Source: Voacanga thouarsii
Lineage: Eukaryota; Streptophyta; Magnoliopsida; Gentianales; Apocynaceae
Direction: 5' to 3'
Length of the DNA: 64,000 nt
Assembly: GCA_026120185.1 (NCBI GenBank)
Contig: JANUWF010001224.1
Coordinates: 2,356,001 to 2,420,000, forward strand
The notes under the pieces are model-generated. The model was not told the DNA's origin, did no database searches, and saw nothing but the letters and a program-made list of their open reading frames with translations. The position numbers were made by a program, and so were the translations under genes. Shown one piece after another: positions 35,571 to 48,721 of the stretch (position 1 is its first letter; the number at the start of each line of letters is the position of its first letter).

Positions 35571-38033
35571 CATGTACTATTGCAAGTTAATATTATGAAA
35601 TCACAAAATAAAAACATTCCAAAATCATAAAAGTCTTTTTAGAAGCATGCAAGTTAAACTTAATTAATCTTATGGCTTGTAATAACACCACAATAAATAT
35701 TTGAAAAAGTTACAAATATTGGAAGGGCATTGTTTGCAACTTATTAAAAGGTTGTTATTCTTTAAGTTTACAAATTGAAGTTTATGGTTCACAAAATTTT
35801 CATACTAAAGCCTACGGATATAGGTGTACAAGTGTGAGGTATGGATAATACCACCACCAAGACGAAAAAAAAGAAAAAAAATGTAGAATAGAAGGTCAAG
35901 GATGACAGCTTTAAAATCATACAAAACCCAAGAGGTAAAGAATAAATTACAACATGCCAAATAAAAAAAAAATGCCCTTTTAGATTAAAGAAAAACTAAG
36001 TACCTTCTTTTGACTGAAAATTAGGGATGCCACCAAAATTTCCTATTTTTCAACTCAACAGCTACCCCTGATACAAAAGCAAAAGTTAACTTTATGAGCT
36101 AAATTTCAACTAAATATAGTCAAAGCCACTAGAGTCCCATGTACTATTTAATTATACTGTGGCATAATTTGTTTATGTATTTCCTTATGAATATTTATGG
36201 TCGTTAATTTTATATATTTTCGAGGACCTTCCTATATTATTTAATTAAATAGTGTTACCTTCCTGAATTCTTGGAATTATAGTTTACAAAAGTGAAATAC
36301 ATATCAATATCATTGAAATTATCTTGAAACATCCACATATTCTTAGAAGAAAAAAAAGCTAATAAATTTGTTCTTAGGACTTGGACATAAATGGTATGGA
36401 ACTTTGAAGGCTAAAAACAAAATTCTATTGGGTTTTGAATGATCAATACTGGAAAGGAGCTCTGGGATGCGGCTTATCTTGCCTATAATTACAATCAACT
36501 TTCCTAAGGGCTTGCATACCGGCAGTTACTTTTGTTGGCCTATATTATTATATGACTACAATTATCCTTATTGCCATGGATTGAAAAATTATGAATAATC
36601 CACTTTAACTATTCGAATTGCAAAATGAGACCATTTATACTTTAGTTCTGGATGGACAACCAAAGCTAATAAGCTTTTCATGAATCACTTGGTCTTTAGG
36701 TGTTAATTTAGGCACATCGAAGAATACAAGGATGTTCTCAAGTAGCAAAAACAATAGAAAACACAAGATATATTCTACTTTCCCAAAGTACATATAATAC
36801 AAGCCAAATTTGATAAGCATACTTTATTATGTTTAACATTTACTAGAAACTTGAAAACTTAAGGATTATTTTTTAACCATATTCGCTTGAGGAGACAAGA
36901 CTTTCGAGACTTCCAAAAATGTAATTCCAAGAACGTAAACAACCATAAGGAAATATATACAATTAATCATTTTTCTACTATGTATCAAAACAAAGATTAA
37001 ACAAGAATTTCCCCATATGTATCAAAATAAAGATTAAACAAATTTCTTTCCAAATGGTCAGAGAAAAATAAAGAAAGATGACATCCAAAAATGTTTAGGG
37101 CAATCACTTAAAAAACCTATCACAAAAAACAAAGGCTATCTTAAATTAAGCATGCTTAAATTAACCTCCCACGGCACATGTTTTGCTCCTTAAGAATTAG
37201 CAACCTAATCTTCAAATTAATGCCTTAATGTGCTTTCAAAATACAGGAAATGAAGACTTGTGTACGCTTTCAAAATACAAGTTATAACACTCCAAACCAA
37301 AGTTGGTTATTGATGACAGACATTTTCAATTCATAATCACCATGGAAAAGAAGACATAAGAACATCCTGATCAAAAAGCATTCTAGTAGGAAATTAACAA
37401 CAGTTTAATACTTCGAACAGTAGAATGAGCGGTTAAAAGATGGGCAACCACAACATAGATCAAATAATCTGGCATATAGATTCACAAATCACATGCAAGA
37501 TAAAAGCTATATAGGAAAGAGGCAGAGAAAAATGTTTTAATCACTTCATACTCTAGCCAAATAGTTTACAGGAACATGACTAGAAGCAGGAATTCCAACC
37601 ACATCGAGCATAATTTTCACTAAATTCAAGAGTGAATGAAACCAAGCAAAAATCATTCTTTTTTCCCCCCAACCTACTACTTCCCTACTAAAATCCTAAT
37701 AAGAAATAATATAGTCGCCCAAAACTTCATCAATTTTTATACCCTCAAATTAAACTAAGAATGAACCTTCAATGCTAGTTAAGTAGATTCGTATTCAAAG
37801 GCAAAAGATAGATAGTTGTTGATGAAGAAGTTGCAGAAGGGGATCCGGAGAGCACCATAATGGGCTTCAGCAGAGCTGCAGAAAAAGGTCTTCCGGAGAT
37901 GATATGGGAAACAAAAGGGGGAAAAAAGAAATTTTGGGAGAAATGAGTTCTGAGGGAAAAAAAAAAAACATTGGCGTGTCATTTAGTGCCTTTACCTTTT
38001 TCTTTTTCTTAATTAATAAAAATAAATTTAATA
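35571..38033 (-). other. CACTA sequence upstream of the transposase, no gene recognised
   Basis: About 2.5 kb between the transposase and insertion L3. The first exon and promoter of the transposase should be here or beyond, but no frame longer than 67 codons is seen and none resembles the transposase-associated zinc-finger domain. A purine-rich block at about 37850-37970 is the only local irregularity. Confidence 0.4.
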
Positions 38034-38287
38034 TGTGAAACCCCAGTCAAGACCAACCGTAGAGTAAGGGGGTTGGGATGCATATCATGCTTTATTTCAT
38101 GATTAAATATATTTTCATATGATGTCTATGTGCTTTGAATTTGATTTTTATTATCTTGAAGTCTTGTTGGTGAGTGATGTGTGAGAGGGGTAAAATGGTA
38201 ATTTTTGCCCGAGGTGAAAATAAGGAGATAGCTTATGGATTGAATATGAAGTAATTTTTCTAGTAGAAATAGCAACAAGAGTTGTTG

Positions 38288-38342
38288 TGGTTTAGTAGTT
38301 AGAGCCTTGGAATTAATTCTTGAGGTCTAAGGTTCAAGGTCC
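38288..38342 (+). promoter_or_regulatory. tRNA-like A box and B box in L3
   Basis: A-box-like TGGTTTAGTAG (38288-38298) is followed by TTAGAGCC as in real tRNA D-arms. A B-box-like GGTTCAAGGTCC lies at 38331-38342, 43 bp on. L5 has the aligned pair TGGAATAGCGG and GAGTTCGAATCC (53592-53602 and 53631-53642). This looks like an old tRNA or SINE head captured by the LTR. Whether RNA polymerase III uses it is unknown. Confidence 0.45.
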
Positions 38343-39970
38343 ATCATAGAAGCTTTAGCTTGAGTAAATTTTATTTTGCTTGGAAAAGGATGGTTTCGGC
38401 CATGAGGGCCTAGATCAATGTGATGATGATGTCCTAGGAGAGACATGTTAGGAGAATTCTCACTTCACTCTTTTGTTCTTCGCGAAATGCCTAAAGGGAA
38501 TTCATTCTCCCTTGATCTTTAATTTTTCTTAATTTCCAACTCCTTAGTTTGATCAAGGTGTTCTATCCTTTTCCTCTCTAGAAAAATCAGTAGAGGACTA
38601 AGGTCTTTTAGGATCAAAATGTCCTAATAAAAGGCTTCTCATGGTTTGGAAAATGTAAATGATTTGTGGAAAAATTCAAGAGGAAAATCCCTCTTGAAAG
38701 CTTGCTGAAATTTTTCCTCTAACTTAGTTCATCTATCTTCATGAAATGAGCTGAAATTTTCCAGCTTGTTGTACCTTCAAAAGGTCAAAAATTCTAGCTC
38801 ACATTCCCTCCCAAATGCTACCAGAAAAATGGTCTTTAGGATCAGTTGAAACCTGAAAGTTTTTGCCCAAATTCGGACTGAACAAGCTGGAGCAAAGCAG
38901 GAGAAATTCCTATACGAAAATCAGCTTTGTGAGCTCCAAACCAAGCTGTTTTCTCCCAGATTTTGTGCAGCACCTTAGCCATGTTTTTCCTCCATAAATA
39001 AGGCTGGAAACCAGCCCTGAATACCCCTAAAATCCCCTTCAAAACTCGCTGTAAATCTACTGGAAATGGCAGACGAAAATTCTGCCAGAAAACTGCTGTT
39101 CAGCGAAATTCTGTGCAGAATTTTTGTCCAGCTTGTTTCCTAATTTGTTTCAACCGAAAACCCCAACCTAATTCTATCAAAACCTCCCTTAAACCTCCAT
39201 TAACAGAGCTCCATTGTTCCCTGAAGCTTCTGCACGAAATTCCCCCCATGGCTGACCGAAAATCTCTTTACCAAATCCCTGCAATTTAGCTTGATTACTT
39301 TCCAAAATTTCAGCCATCTTGTTTAACAACTTTCCATAAAATTTTGCTCAATTGATCAGACATCTTCTCCACCATTGTGCACCCTAGTTTCGGCCATCAC
39401 AAGCCTCCTTTAACCAGCTTTAATTCCCCAGAAAAGCTGCACAATCCAGTCGACCATAGGAGACTTCAAGCTGTCCAGAAAAATCAAGATACTCCTAGAA
39501 TATCTAGTTTCCAAATTATCTTCCTAAAAATATTCTTCAAGGATTGTAACAACTAACCTTTCCTTTCCCTTCCAAATCGGAGAAATCACTCCCTAAACCC
39601 TACAGAATTTCGGCAGTCCAATCCCTCAGAAAATCGGCAGCTTCTTCTTCTCTCTCTCTCTTGATTTTCTGCAAGCAACAAGAACACACACACACTACAC
39701 CAAGAACACCTACCTCTTCTCTACACCTAATACAACTCCAAACCACTTCAAACCCTCACGAAAATCTCCAGATTTGATCTACTCCTTGCTGTGCATCCAT
39801 CAACACCAATATTAACATCAAACTCCTCCAAACATCTAGCTACTTTGGATCAAAAAGCAGAAATTTCTGTGAAGAACAAGAACATCTTCAAGGTAAACTT
39901 ATTCTAACAACTTCATCCTCTTCAAACTTAATCTCTAATGAAAACCTATATGAATAAGCATGCTAATGAT

Positions 39971-39974
39971 CTCT

Positions 39975-40011
<37 letters not shown>
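39971..40011. repeat. CT microsatellite in L3
   Basis: A (CT)n run of about 40 bp followed by CATGGACCGAAATTC and CTTGGCCGAATGG. L2 has the reverse-complement run in the equivalent place. Confidence 0.85.
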
Positions 40012-40013
<2 letters not shown>

Positions 40014-42310
40014 GGACCGAAATTCTCTCTCTTGGCCGAATGGTCTCTTCCTCCATGGCCATGCTTTCGCCACCCTTCTTGAACAAGATTAGCCATCTAG
40101 GAGTTGAGATCTTCTCTAAACTCCTTCAAGTCATTCATCAATCAAGTAAGTACCTTCAATCCTCTTTTTCAAAATTTAGAATCATGTCTCTAGGTTGATG
40201 AATGGCGATGGGTTTGTGTATGTGATGTTGTCGATTGAAGCATGAGTATAAGTATAATTGTGAAGGAGATGGGGTTTATGCATGGAAGGATTATATTGGT
40301 GGATTTAATGATGAGTTGAGATTTGATGCATGTCATAGGTAGTATTTGTGATGGAGCATGCTAGAGATTATGTCACCATGGGTGAATAGGATTTATATGC
40401 ATGATTAGATTTTGAAGCCATGATCATGTTTATGCTACTAGAGGTTAAATCATGTAATAATAAATTTAGATCTATGCCTATGTGCAAGACGTGGATGATT
40501 TGATGAATTGAAGAATTGAGTATGTTATTGATTATGACCATGGAATCTTGATCATGATCTAGTTGTCTCTAAGCAGATTTTATTTCATGAATAAAATATT
40601 TACTAATAATTTTTGCTAAAGAATTTCGAAAACCCTAGGAAGGGTAGATTTGGAATTATAATATATGTAAAGGATATTTTAGACAAATAAATAATGATTT
40701 TTCTAGAAAATAAAATAAATAAATATTATTTAAAATAAAGCAAATTAATTAAAGCCCTTATGAAAAAGATTCATACTTAATAAAATATTTACTAGATCAA
40801 AACCCTTAAGGATTTACTTATTATTTTCCAAGAAAGACTTATTAAATTTAATCTTAACTAGTTTTAGCTATCAATTATTTTCTAACAACTAAGCTATCAT
40901 TAAATCACTATTTTACCTAGTACCACCTATGGCTCTTGAAAAAATAAACTCTAAATTTTCCTTAACAAGAGTTGAACTTTCAACTTAATAGAATTTATTT
41001 CCTAATCCATTAATTATTTTAAATAACGAATTAAACTTAGCTTATAAACCTATTCAATTATTGTTTTGCCTTAAAGCTTGGGACACTAGAATCATGGTAG
41101 TAGTGAATTGGGTTGATTTAAAACTGAGGAAGTGGATTGTGGCTTGAATCTGATTAAGATTTGTATTTGCCCATGTGGGGTTAGGTCAGCTGTTCGAGAC
41201 CTTGTTGTAGTGAGCAAGAATCAGGTAAGCTTCTACATAAAACCTGATTGATGTGAAATGATTTCCTTATGGCGAGCCAAATGTGGAGTGCAAGGACACT
41301 CGGTTATTTGAAAGCAATTGAGGGTTGAATTCATCATTAATTCCATCACTTAAATTACTTAAAAGTCTTTGAGCAGATTTTTCCAAACTTGAAACTCTTT
41401 CTAAAACTAATTTCTCTCAAAGCTTTGGAAACCCTCAAATTGTTATTTTCATGAAGCACAATACTTTGTTCATTTTGTCCCAAGTGGGGAATGTTGTTGA
41501 GTACTCAATAAGGGTGGACTACTAGGACTAGTCTTTGAAGGGTTAGGGTAAGTCTCTCAGTAGGTGGCCACCTCTGAGGGGTGAGTCCTTCCCGGTTAAG
41601 ATGCCAGTTCCAATGAGTCGTGCCGGTCCGAGTTAGCAGTTTATTTTGTTTCAGTCAAGTGACTGTGTTTTTGCTGGAATGGACACCCGGTGGTTGTTTA
41701 GGTATAGAGAAGGAGGAGTATCTTGCCCAGTAGGCCGATCACCTACTTTTGTCAGTCTGCACAACGTGTTAGGCATTTTGACCGGTTATGGGGCCCAAAG
41801 TGTGGTAACCCATATCTCTTTCTTTCTAGTGGTTGATTTCATTACTTATGTGTGGCTAGAAGAGCCAAAACGCCACTCTTGCTTTTGACTAATGTTTATT
41901 GCTTGCTAATGTTTCTCTTATAAGATTTCATACTTTGCATCCACGAACTATTTCCACTAAACACCCAAAGCACACACGGACTTACTGAGATTTCTGTCTC
42001 ACCACCTTTTATCATGATTTCAGGTTGATCCTGTTGTGGGTGAGTAGCTACCTTGGAAGAGAATGTGTTTTTTTGATTTTATGTACTGCTTTGGGAGACG
42101 AGTGTGAATGATTTTAATTATGGTTTTTGTTTTGGAATTTCATGGATGTACTTTTGAAGTATTTTTGGGTTGTAATAAATTCTTTTAGTTTGAGTATTAT
42201 TTATTCTAGCAATTTTAATTTGTGACCTAGTTATAAAGACCCCATGTCCTTTGGACGGGGCGACATCCCCGGCCCTGGCGGGCCTAGGTCATCCGGGGTG
42301 TTACATGATA

Positions 42311-43552
42311 GCTCAAAAATATAAACAGTTTGTTTTGGTAATTTCATATAGAATACTATTTTGTTGTCATTTTTGAATGTGGTCATTTTCTTTTCTTTTT
42401 TTTTCGAAAACATAAAAATATAAGCAATTCATATTTTAAAATACATACTAATGGGTATAAATAGCTTTACTCATTAAAAAAAAGGTTATTTTAAAAAATT
42501 ATATGTGTATATGTGTTTGTGTGTACATATGTGTCAAAATTTTAAATTGTTTTTATTAATTTCTTACTTTAATACATAAAAAGATATGTGTAAATTAAAT
42601 AAAATATTTTTTTCTTATTAATGAATTAAACTATGTCCAAAGGATATTTGATAATGCAATAGGTTTACGTTGATAAGATTTTGCTAAATATTTCAAAGAA
42701 AAGAGAGGCATCGTAGTCAAAAACATGTACATGTTTAGAATTATAAATGTTGACCAAAGACTTTTTTTAAGGTTAATAGGAATTGATATTTGTGTGTTGC
42801 AATTGGAATAAAAATATCTTTATTATTGTATATTTGTTTCACCCACTTAATTTTAGAGATTGATTTAAAAGTACAATACTTTACTATATTTATAATATGT
42901 ATTGGAAAGTAAATGTCATTATATATATAATATACATTCAAAATTACATAATTTTAAGTCATTCTATATATTCTTTCTCTCCTTATTACCTAGACCTTTT
43001 TTTTTTTTACTTCAAAAAAATTTGTATAACTTTAGAAATCCTTTTTGAAACAAATTTAATTTTGAGGATCCCATAAATGTAATTGGTATATGTTTTTTTT
43101 TTTAACCTTGTAATTCTTTATTACTAAGTTTATTATTTAATTTCTAATATAAATATAACCATATAAAATATGTCTTTTTAAAAGGATAAAAAGATAACCA
43201 TAGACATACAGCTTTTAGAATAACATACATTTGTCATTATTTGATTTGATAAGTTATAATCCCAATATAATTATTAGACTTAGTTTTGGAAAAATTTCAA
43301 TACAAATAAATTTAATTTTAATTTTTCAATTTTGAAGCCATTCCCAAATATATCCCAATATTTTAATATAAATATAAAGTACTACATTACTGTTTAATTA
43401 AAATGATTGAATTTCACTTTTAAACAAATATTAATTAATAGGCATAGTATATGAATTAATTTGGAATGCTTATATAGACAATATGATTATTATATGGAAA
43501 AATATATCTGATTACCCTCAAATTTGGTCTTAATACTTTAGCAGTTTTAATA
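42311..43552 (-). other. AT-rich CACTA sequence without recognised features
   Basis: About 1.2 kb of very AT-rich sequence between the L3 insertion and the tandem array. No gene, repeat family or TSD-bounded insertion was recognised in it. Confidence 0.5.
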
Positions 43553-44628
43553 AATCTAACAGTTAGATTATTAATTTAATATACTTATCTTTATATATGC
43601 ATCAGGTTTTAGATTATTATACAGAGATTATGCAACATTATGTGACAAAATATATCTAATTATCTTCAAATTTGGCCCTTATACTTTTTTAAACAATTTT
43701 AACAAATCTAGCGATTGGATCATTAATTTGGTATGCCTATCTTTATAAAAGCATTAGATTTTAGGCTCTTATATAGAGATTATTTAAGATTATATAAAAA
43801 AAATACATCCGATTACTTTCAAATTTGCTCATAATACATTTTTTAATAACTTTAACAAATCTAATAGTTAGATTGTTAATTTGATACTCTTATCTATATA
43901 CATGCATTAGGTTTTGGTCTCTTATATATAGATTATGCTAGATTTGTAGTAAACTATATCTGATTACTGTCAAATTTGGTCATGATACGTTTTTTAAACA
44001 ATCTTAACAAATTTAACGATTCTATTGCTAATTTGATATTTTTATCTTTTATACATGCATTAGGTTTTGTACTTTAATAGAGAGATTCTACTAGATTATG
44101 TGGCAAAATATATCTGATTACCTTCAAATTTGATCTTGCTACCATTTTTTTAAAATCAATTTTAACAAATCTAACGGTTGGATTATTTATTTGATATTCT
44201 TATCTTTATATGTGTGTTAGGTTTTGGGCTTTCGTATAAAGATTATGTAGAAAAATATATATCCGATTACCTTCAAATTTGATCACGATACTTTTTTTTT
44301 TTTTTTACAATTTTAACAAATCTAATGGTTGGATTGTTATTTTGATGTGCTTATGTTTATAAATGCACTATGTGTTGGGCCTTTATATAGATATTATACT
44401 AGATTATGTGAAAAAATATATCCGATTGCTTTCAAATTTGGTCGCAATACTATTTTTAACAATTTTAACAAATATAATGGTTGAATCATTAATTTGATAT
44501 GGTTATATTTATAAATGCACTAAGTTTTCGGCTGTTGTAAAGAGATTATGCTAGATTATGAGACAAAATATACTTGATTACCTAAATTTGGTCACAATAT
44601 GTTTTTTAGAAATTTTAACAAATCTAAC
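43553..44628. repeat. Tandem array of a 152-bp unit in the CACTA
   Basis: The anchor word AATCTAAYGGTTGGAT and variants starts at 43553, 43705, 43858, 44010, 44168, 44319, 44471 and 44621. Spacing is 150-158 bp, so there are seven full units. Each contains TATCYGATTACCTTCAAATT and a RTTAATTTGATATRCTTATC block. The eighth unit is cut by solo LTR E and resumes at 49583-49616. Units differ at many positions, so the array is old. It sits just inside the right subterminal repeats. Confidence 0.85.
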
Positions 44629-45484
44629 TGATACGTGTTTTTTAGTGTAGAAAATATTATCAACAAAGTTCACAATCAATCAAGCTTTATTTAAAATGCT
44701 AATCACTAAAACCATATATAAGGGAAAGTATACCCATATAGGGAATAGCAAGTATCAAATCCATGAGAACTTAAACTCCCATCTTACTTTACTCAAATCT
44801 TTATAGCTTAACCAATAAAATAAGAAAAGAATAAAAAGGAAAAGTAAAGATAAAAATATATATATAACTCAAGGATAAAAGACTATATAATTACATAAAT
44901 ATTCTTGAAGACATTACCATGAATTACTTAGCAATTGTTACAACCAATTATTTTATATTTGCGCCAAGAGCAGTATATGCTTCTAATCCACTGGAATTAA
45001 AATAGAATCCAGTGGTTTCCCAAGTCATGGGCTCGCTATCTTCTAATCAATTTAGTAGATTTTTAAATCAAAATAAAACAACCAAAAAATGCATTAAACA
45101 CATTCCTCAACAATTATGATACTCTAAGGAATAATGAACATAAAATTAGCCAATAACCCTATGCTCTAGGCAAAATCAACTAATCTTTGATTACTTTTGT
45201 TCTTTGTCCTTATCTTCATTTCCCAAGTGCATTAAGAAATAACATATATAAAATTAAATCAATTCCTAATATCATTTCTCAAGTCAATTAGAAGGAAATT
45301 CATCAATTCACAAATAATAACAAGTAATCAAATACCAAGAATGATAATTAATGGATCAAAAGACTAAATTAACTCAAAATTATAAGTCCAAAGAATAATA
45401 TCAAATTACAATTAAAGAATTAAACCCATCATTGTTCTAGAGAAAAAAAAAACAAATGTAAGAAATAAGTAGTCATAGACAAGT

Positions 45485-46983
45485 TGATGCGTAAATTTTG
45501 GGTGTATAAAAATCATTAAATTTAAATTGACCTCTTAGCCAAGTTTTAATTAAAACATTAATCTAAACAAAAACTTGATGCTTGTTTTTTAGTGTAAAAA
45601 ATATTACCAATAAAGTCCACAATCAATCAAGCTTTAATTAAAATGCTAACCACTAAAACCATACATACGAGTAAGTATACCCATCATATAGTATAAGGAA
45701 TAGAAAGTATCAAATCCATGAAAACTTAGGCGCCCACCTTACTTTACCCAAATCTTTATTATTTAACCAATATAATAATAAGAGAATAAAAAGGAAAAAT
45801 ACAGATAAAGAAAATATATACAACTCAAGGATGAAACCATATGTAATTAGACAAATATTCTTAAAAACATGACCATGAACTACTTTAGCAATTATCACAA
45901 CCAATTATTATCTTGGCATCATGAATGAATAATTTAGAACCACTTCATTTGCAATCCATGATTCTCTATCTTCTAAGTAACTTAATGGATGTATTCTATC
46001 TCACCAATCTTACTCAAAAGATGCATTAAACTTAATTCTCATATAAATCTCTATATTCTAGGTGACTTAAAACATGAAATTAGTCAGTGAATCCATATTC
46101 TAGCAATCATCAACTAATCTTTGATTACCCAAGTTCTTGACAATTAACTTCTTTTTCAAGCAAGTGAAGAGATAACAAATATAAAATTAATTAATTGAAG
46201 TCATTATCAATCCATTTTTCAAACAAGTTAACGAGAAGAATCAACCAATCAACTACTTAATAAAAACAAGTAATCAAATACCAAGAACATTAATTAATTG
46301 ATCAAAAGACTAAATTAATTCAAGAAATCATAAATCCCAAAATAATATCAAATTACAATAAAAACATTGATTTCATTATTGTTTAAGAAAAAGAAAACAA
46401 ATTTAAAAGAAAGAACTCATAGACAAGCCTCATTCTTCTCCCTTGAAGACTCTCTTAAATAACGCTCTTTGATTTGATGAATTCCTCCTTCAATGAGTAT
46501 TTTCTAATTTGATCCTTGAATTCACACCATTCTCTTTGTGCTTTTCTTGTATTAATAAGCCTTCTTGATACCAAAATCCATGGCTTGAGAAGTCTAGTCC
46601 GAGTAGAATTCAGAAAAATACAAAAATCCTTTGGAAGATACCAAATTCGCACACAGACCACCTTTGGCAGAGCGAACCAGGCACCAGGTCACTTTGATAG
46701 ACCTGGTGCTGAGTCCATTCTGGTTTTCTCCTCAATTTCCTCTGTTCTGCTCTTCTTTTCCAAAGCAGACCGGCGTCAGGTTTGGTAGCATGACCTGGCG
46801 CCAAATGGATACTAGAATTGACACTGTTGGCTCGAAATCTACTAAATTTTGTACAAATTCATCAAAAACACTTTCTACAAGAAAAATGTTAAATAGGAAG
46901 GAATATGCCTAGTTATTACATTAAAAGTATCTCAAATTAACTACAAATAACTAGGAAAATAGTGATGAATTTAACCCATATCA
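45485..46983 (-). mobile_element. Solo LTR E2 nested in E
   Basis: It runs from TGATGCGTAAATTTTGGG to AACCCATATCA in window orientation. The flanks CAAGT (45480-45484) and CAAGC (46984-46988) are a TSD with one change. The first 92 bp (45485-45576) look like the end of a C-type LTR, after which a second LTR end, TGATGCTTGTTTTTTAGTG, begins at 45577. It may be a recombinant or a deeper nest. Words such as CCAGGCACCAGGTC and GACCTGGTGCTG occur at 46675-46805. Confidence 0.65.
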
Positions 46984-47196
46984 CAAGCCTTTCAGTTTCC
47001 AATGAAAGCTCCTCCTATATCAATGCTCTTTGAATGATTTCTCTAGAGACAATATTAATAGTGGTGCACTCTAAAATATATGTCTAATGATCCACATTGT
47101 GCACACCTTTTTCCTATGCTAATAGCCTCTATTTATAGGTGCAAAAGACTTCCTAGAAGTTGTAAAATACAAAGAAGTAATTTCTAATTAGACTTT

Positions 47197-48721
47197 CGAT
47201 GCATGTTTTTTAGTATAGAAAATATTACTAACAAAATACACAATCAATTAAGTTTTAATTAAAATGATAACCACTAAAACCACACATACGACAAGTATAT
47301 CCATCATATAGTATAGAGAATAGTAAGTATCGAATCCACGAGAACTTAGGCTCCTACCTTACTTTACCCAAGTCTTTATTGTTTAACTGATAAAATAAGA
47401 AGAGATAAATAAAGTACAAACCTAATATACTAAATAAAAGGTAAAGTCATGCAAGAAAAGTCACAAGGATAATCAAGAAGTGAGAACAATGAGAATAGAC
47501 ATGTAAATAGATAGAAATTCTTGAATACATAATAATGATTGTCTAGCTATTCTCTCAATTAACTATTCTCTTGGCATCATGAAGGATTAAAGTAAACCTA
47601 CTTCATTTGCAATCCATGAAACCACTATCTTCTAGTTATATCAGTGAATATATTCTATCTCAACCAATTTACCCAAAAGATGCATTAAAATCAATCCTCA
47701 CACAAACCCTATATTCTATGTGCTTTAAAGCATGAAATTAGCCAATGACTCTATATTCTAACAATCATCAACTAATCTTTGATTACTAAAGTTCTTGATA
47801 ATTAACCCCTTTTGCAAGCAAATTAAAAGATAACAATATATGAAATTAAATAAATTGAAACCACTATTAACCTCTTTTGCAAGCAAGTTAACAAGAAGAA
47901 CCAACCAATCAATTCCTTAATTAAAACAAGTAATTAAATACCAAGAATAATAATCAATTGATCAAAGAACTAAAATTAATATAAAATCATGAATCCAAAA
48001 GAATATCCTCTAAAGATAATTAAAACATTAATATCAAATTGTCAATAAATTATAAAGAAAAGAAAAAGAAACCACTTATAGACAAGCAAGCCTTTTTCTT
48101 CTTCTTCCTTGAAATCTTCTCCAAGATTTCTCATTGATCCTCCTAAATCTTGGTGTTTCTTTAGGAGTTTTCTAAAAATATTACATTAAAGAATTGGAAA
48201 GTATGAAAACTAGTTTGTACAATGTTATTCTCTTGTATTTATAGGAATTTAGGTTGCCAAAAAGTTAAGACAAGAGTCCTAATTCATTACCAAATCAAGT
48301 CCCAGAAGAATCCCTATGGAATTTACCAAAATTTGCTCAAGATAGGAAATCTGCCGCCATATTCCTGACAGCAACCAACACCAGTTCACTTCTGTGTCTC
48401 GATTATTTTGCTTCTAGTAACGAGCCGGCACCGGTTCAGGTAGGCCACTCAGCACCGGTTCAGCTCTGTTCTATCCCAAATTACTCTGTTTTTCTCTATT
48501 TTGTCTAGTATTTAGCCATGGCCAGCTCTTCTTATTGGGTAGGCACCAGGTCAAGTCTGGAATCGCTTAATTAAGCTCTAAATTTCACAATTTCTGCATA
48601 AAAATATCAAAATACAAATGTAAGATATCAAATAGGAAGGAATATGACTAGTTATTAAATAAAATATATCACAAAGAACCTCAAATAACTTAGAAAATAT
48701 AGATGAATTTAGCCTCTATCA
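47197..48721 (-). mobile_element. Solo LTR E3 nested in E
   Basis: It runs from CGATGCATGTTTTTTAG (decayed TGATGC) to AGCCTCTATCA. The flanks ACTTT (47192-47196) and ACTTC (48722-48726) are a TSD with one change. It is similar throughout to E2, including the CACCGGTTCAG and CACCAGGTC words near 48365-48560. Confidence 0.7.

Larger units (their letters stand above)
38034..42305 (+). mobile_element. Giant solo LTR L3 (4.27 kb)
   Basis: It starts TGTGAAACCCC and ends GGGGTGTTACA. The flanks TAATA (38029-38033) and TGATA (42306-42310) are a TSD with one change. It contains a tRNA-like A/B box pair (38288-38342), a long region of repeated CCGAAA and CCAGC words (38850-39450), a CT microsatellite, a palindrome-centred hairpin (41556-41578), the conserved block (41970-42004) and the terminal hairpin (42240-42260). 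L5 matches it along most of its length; L2 is an inverted, truncated relative. It is inserted in the CACTA element. Confidence 0.82.
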
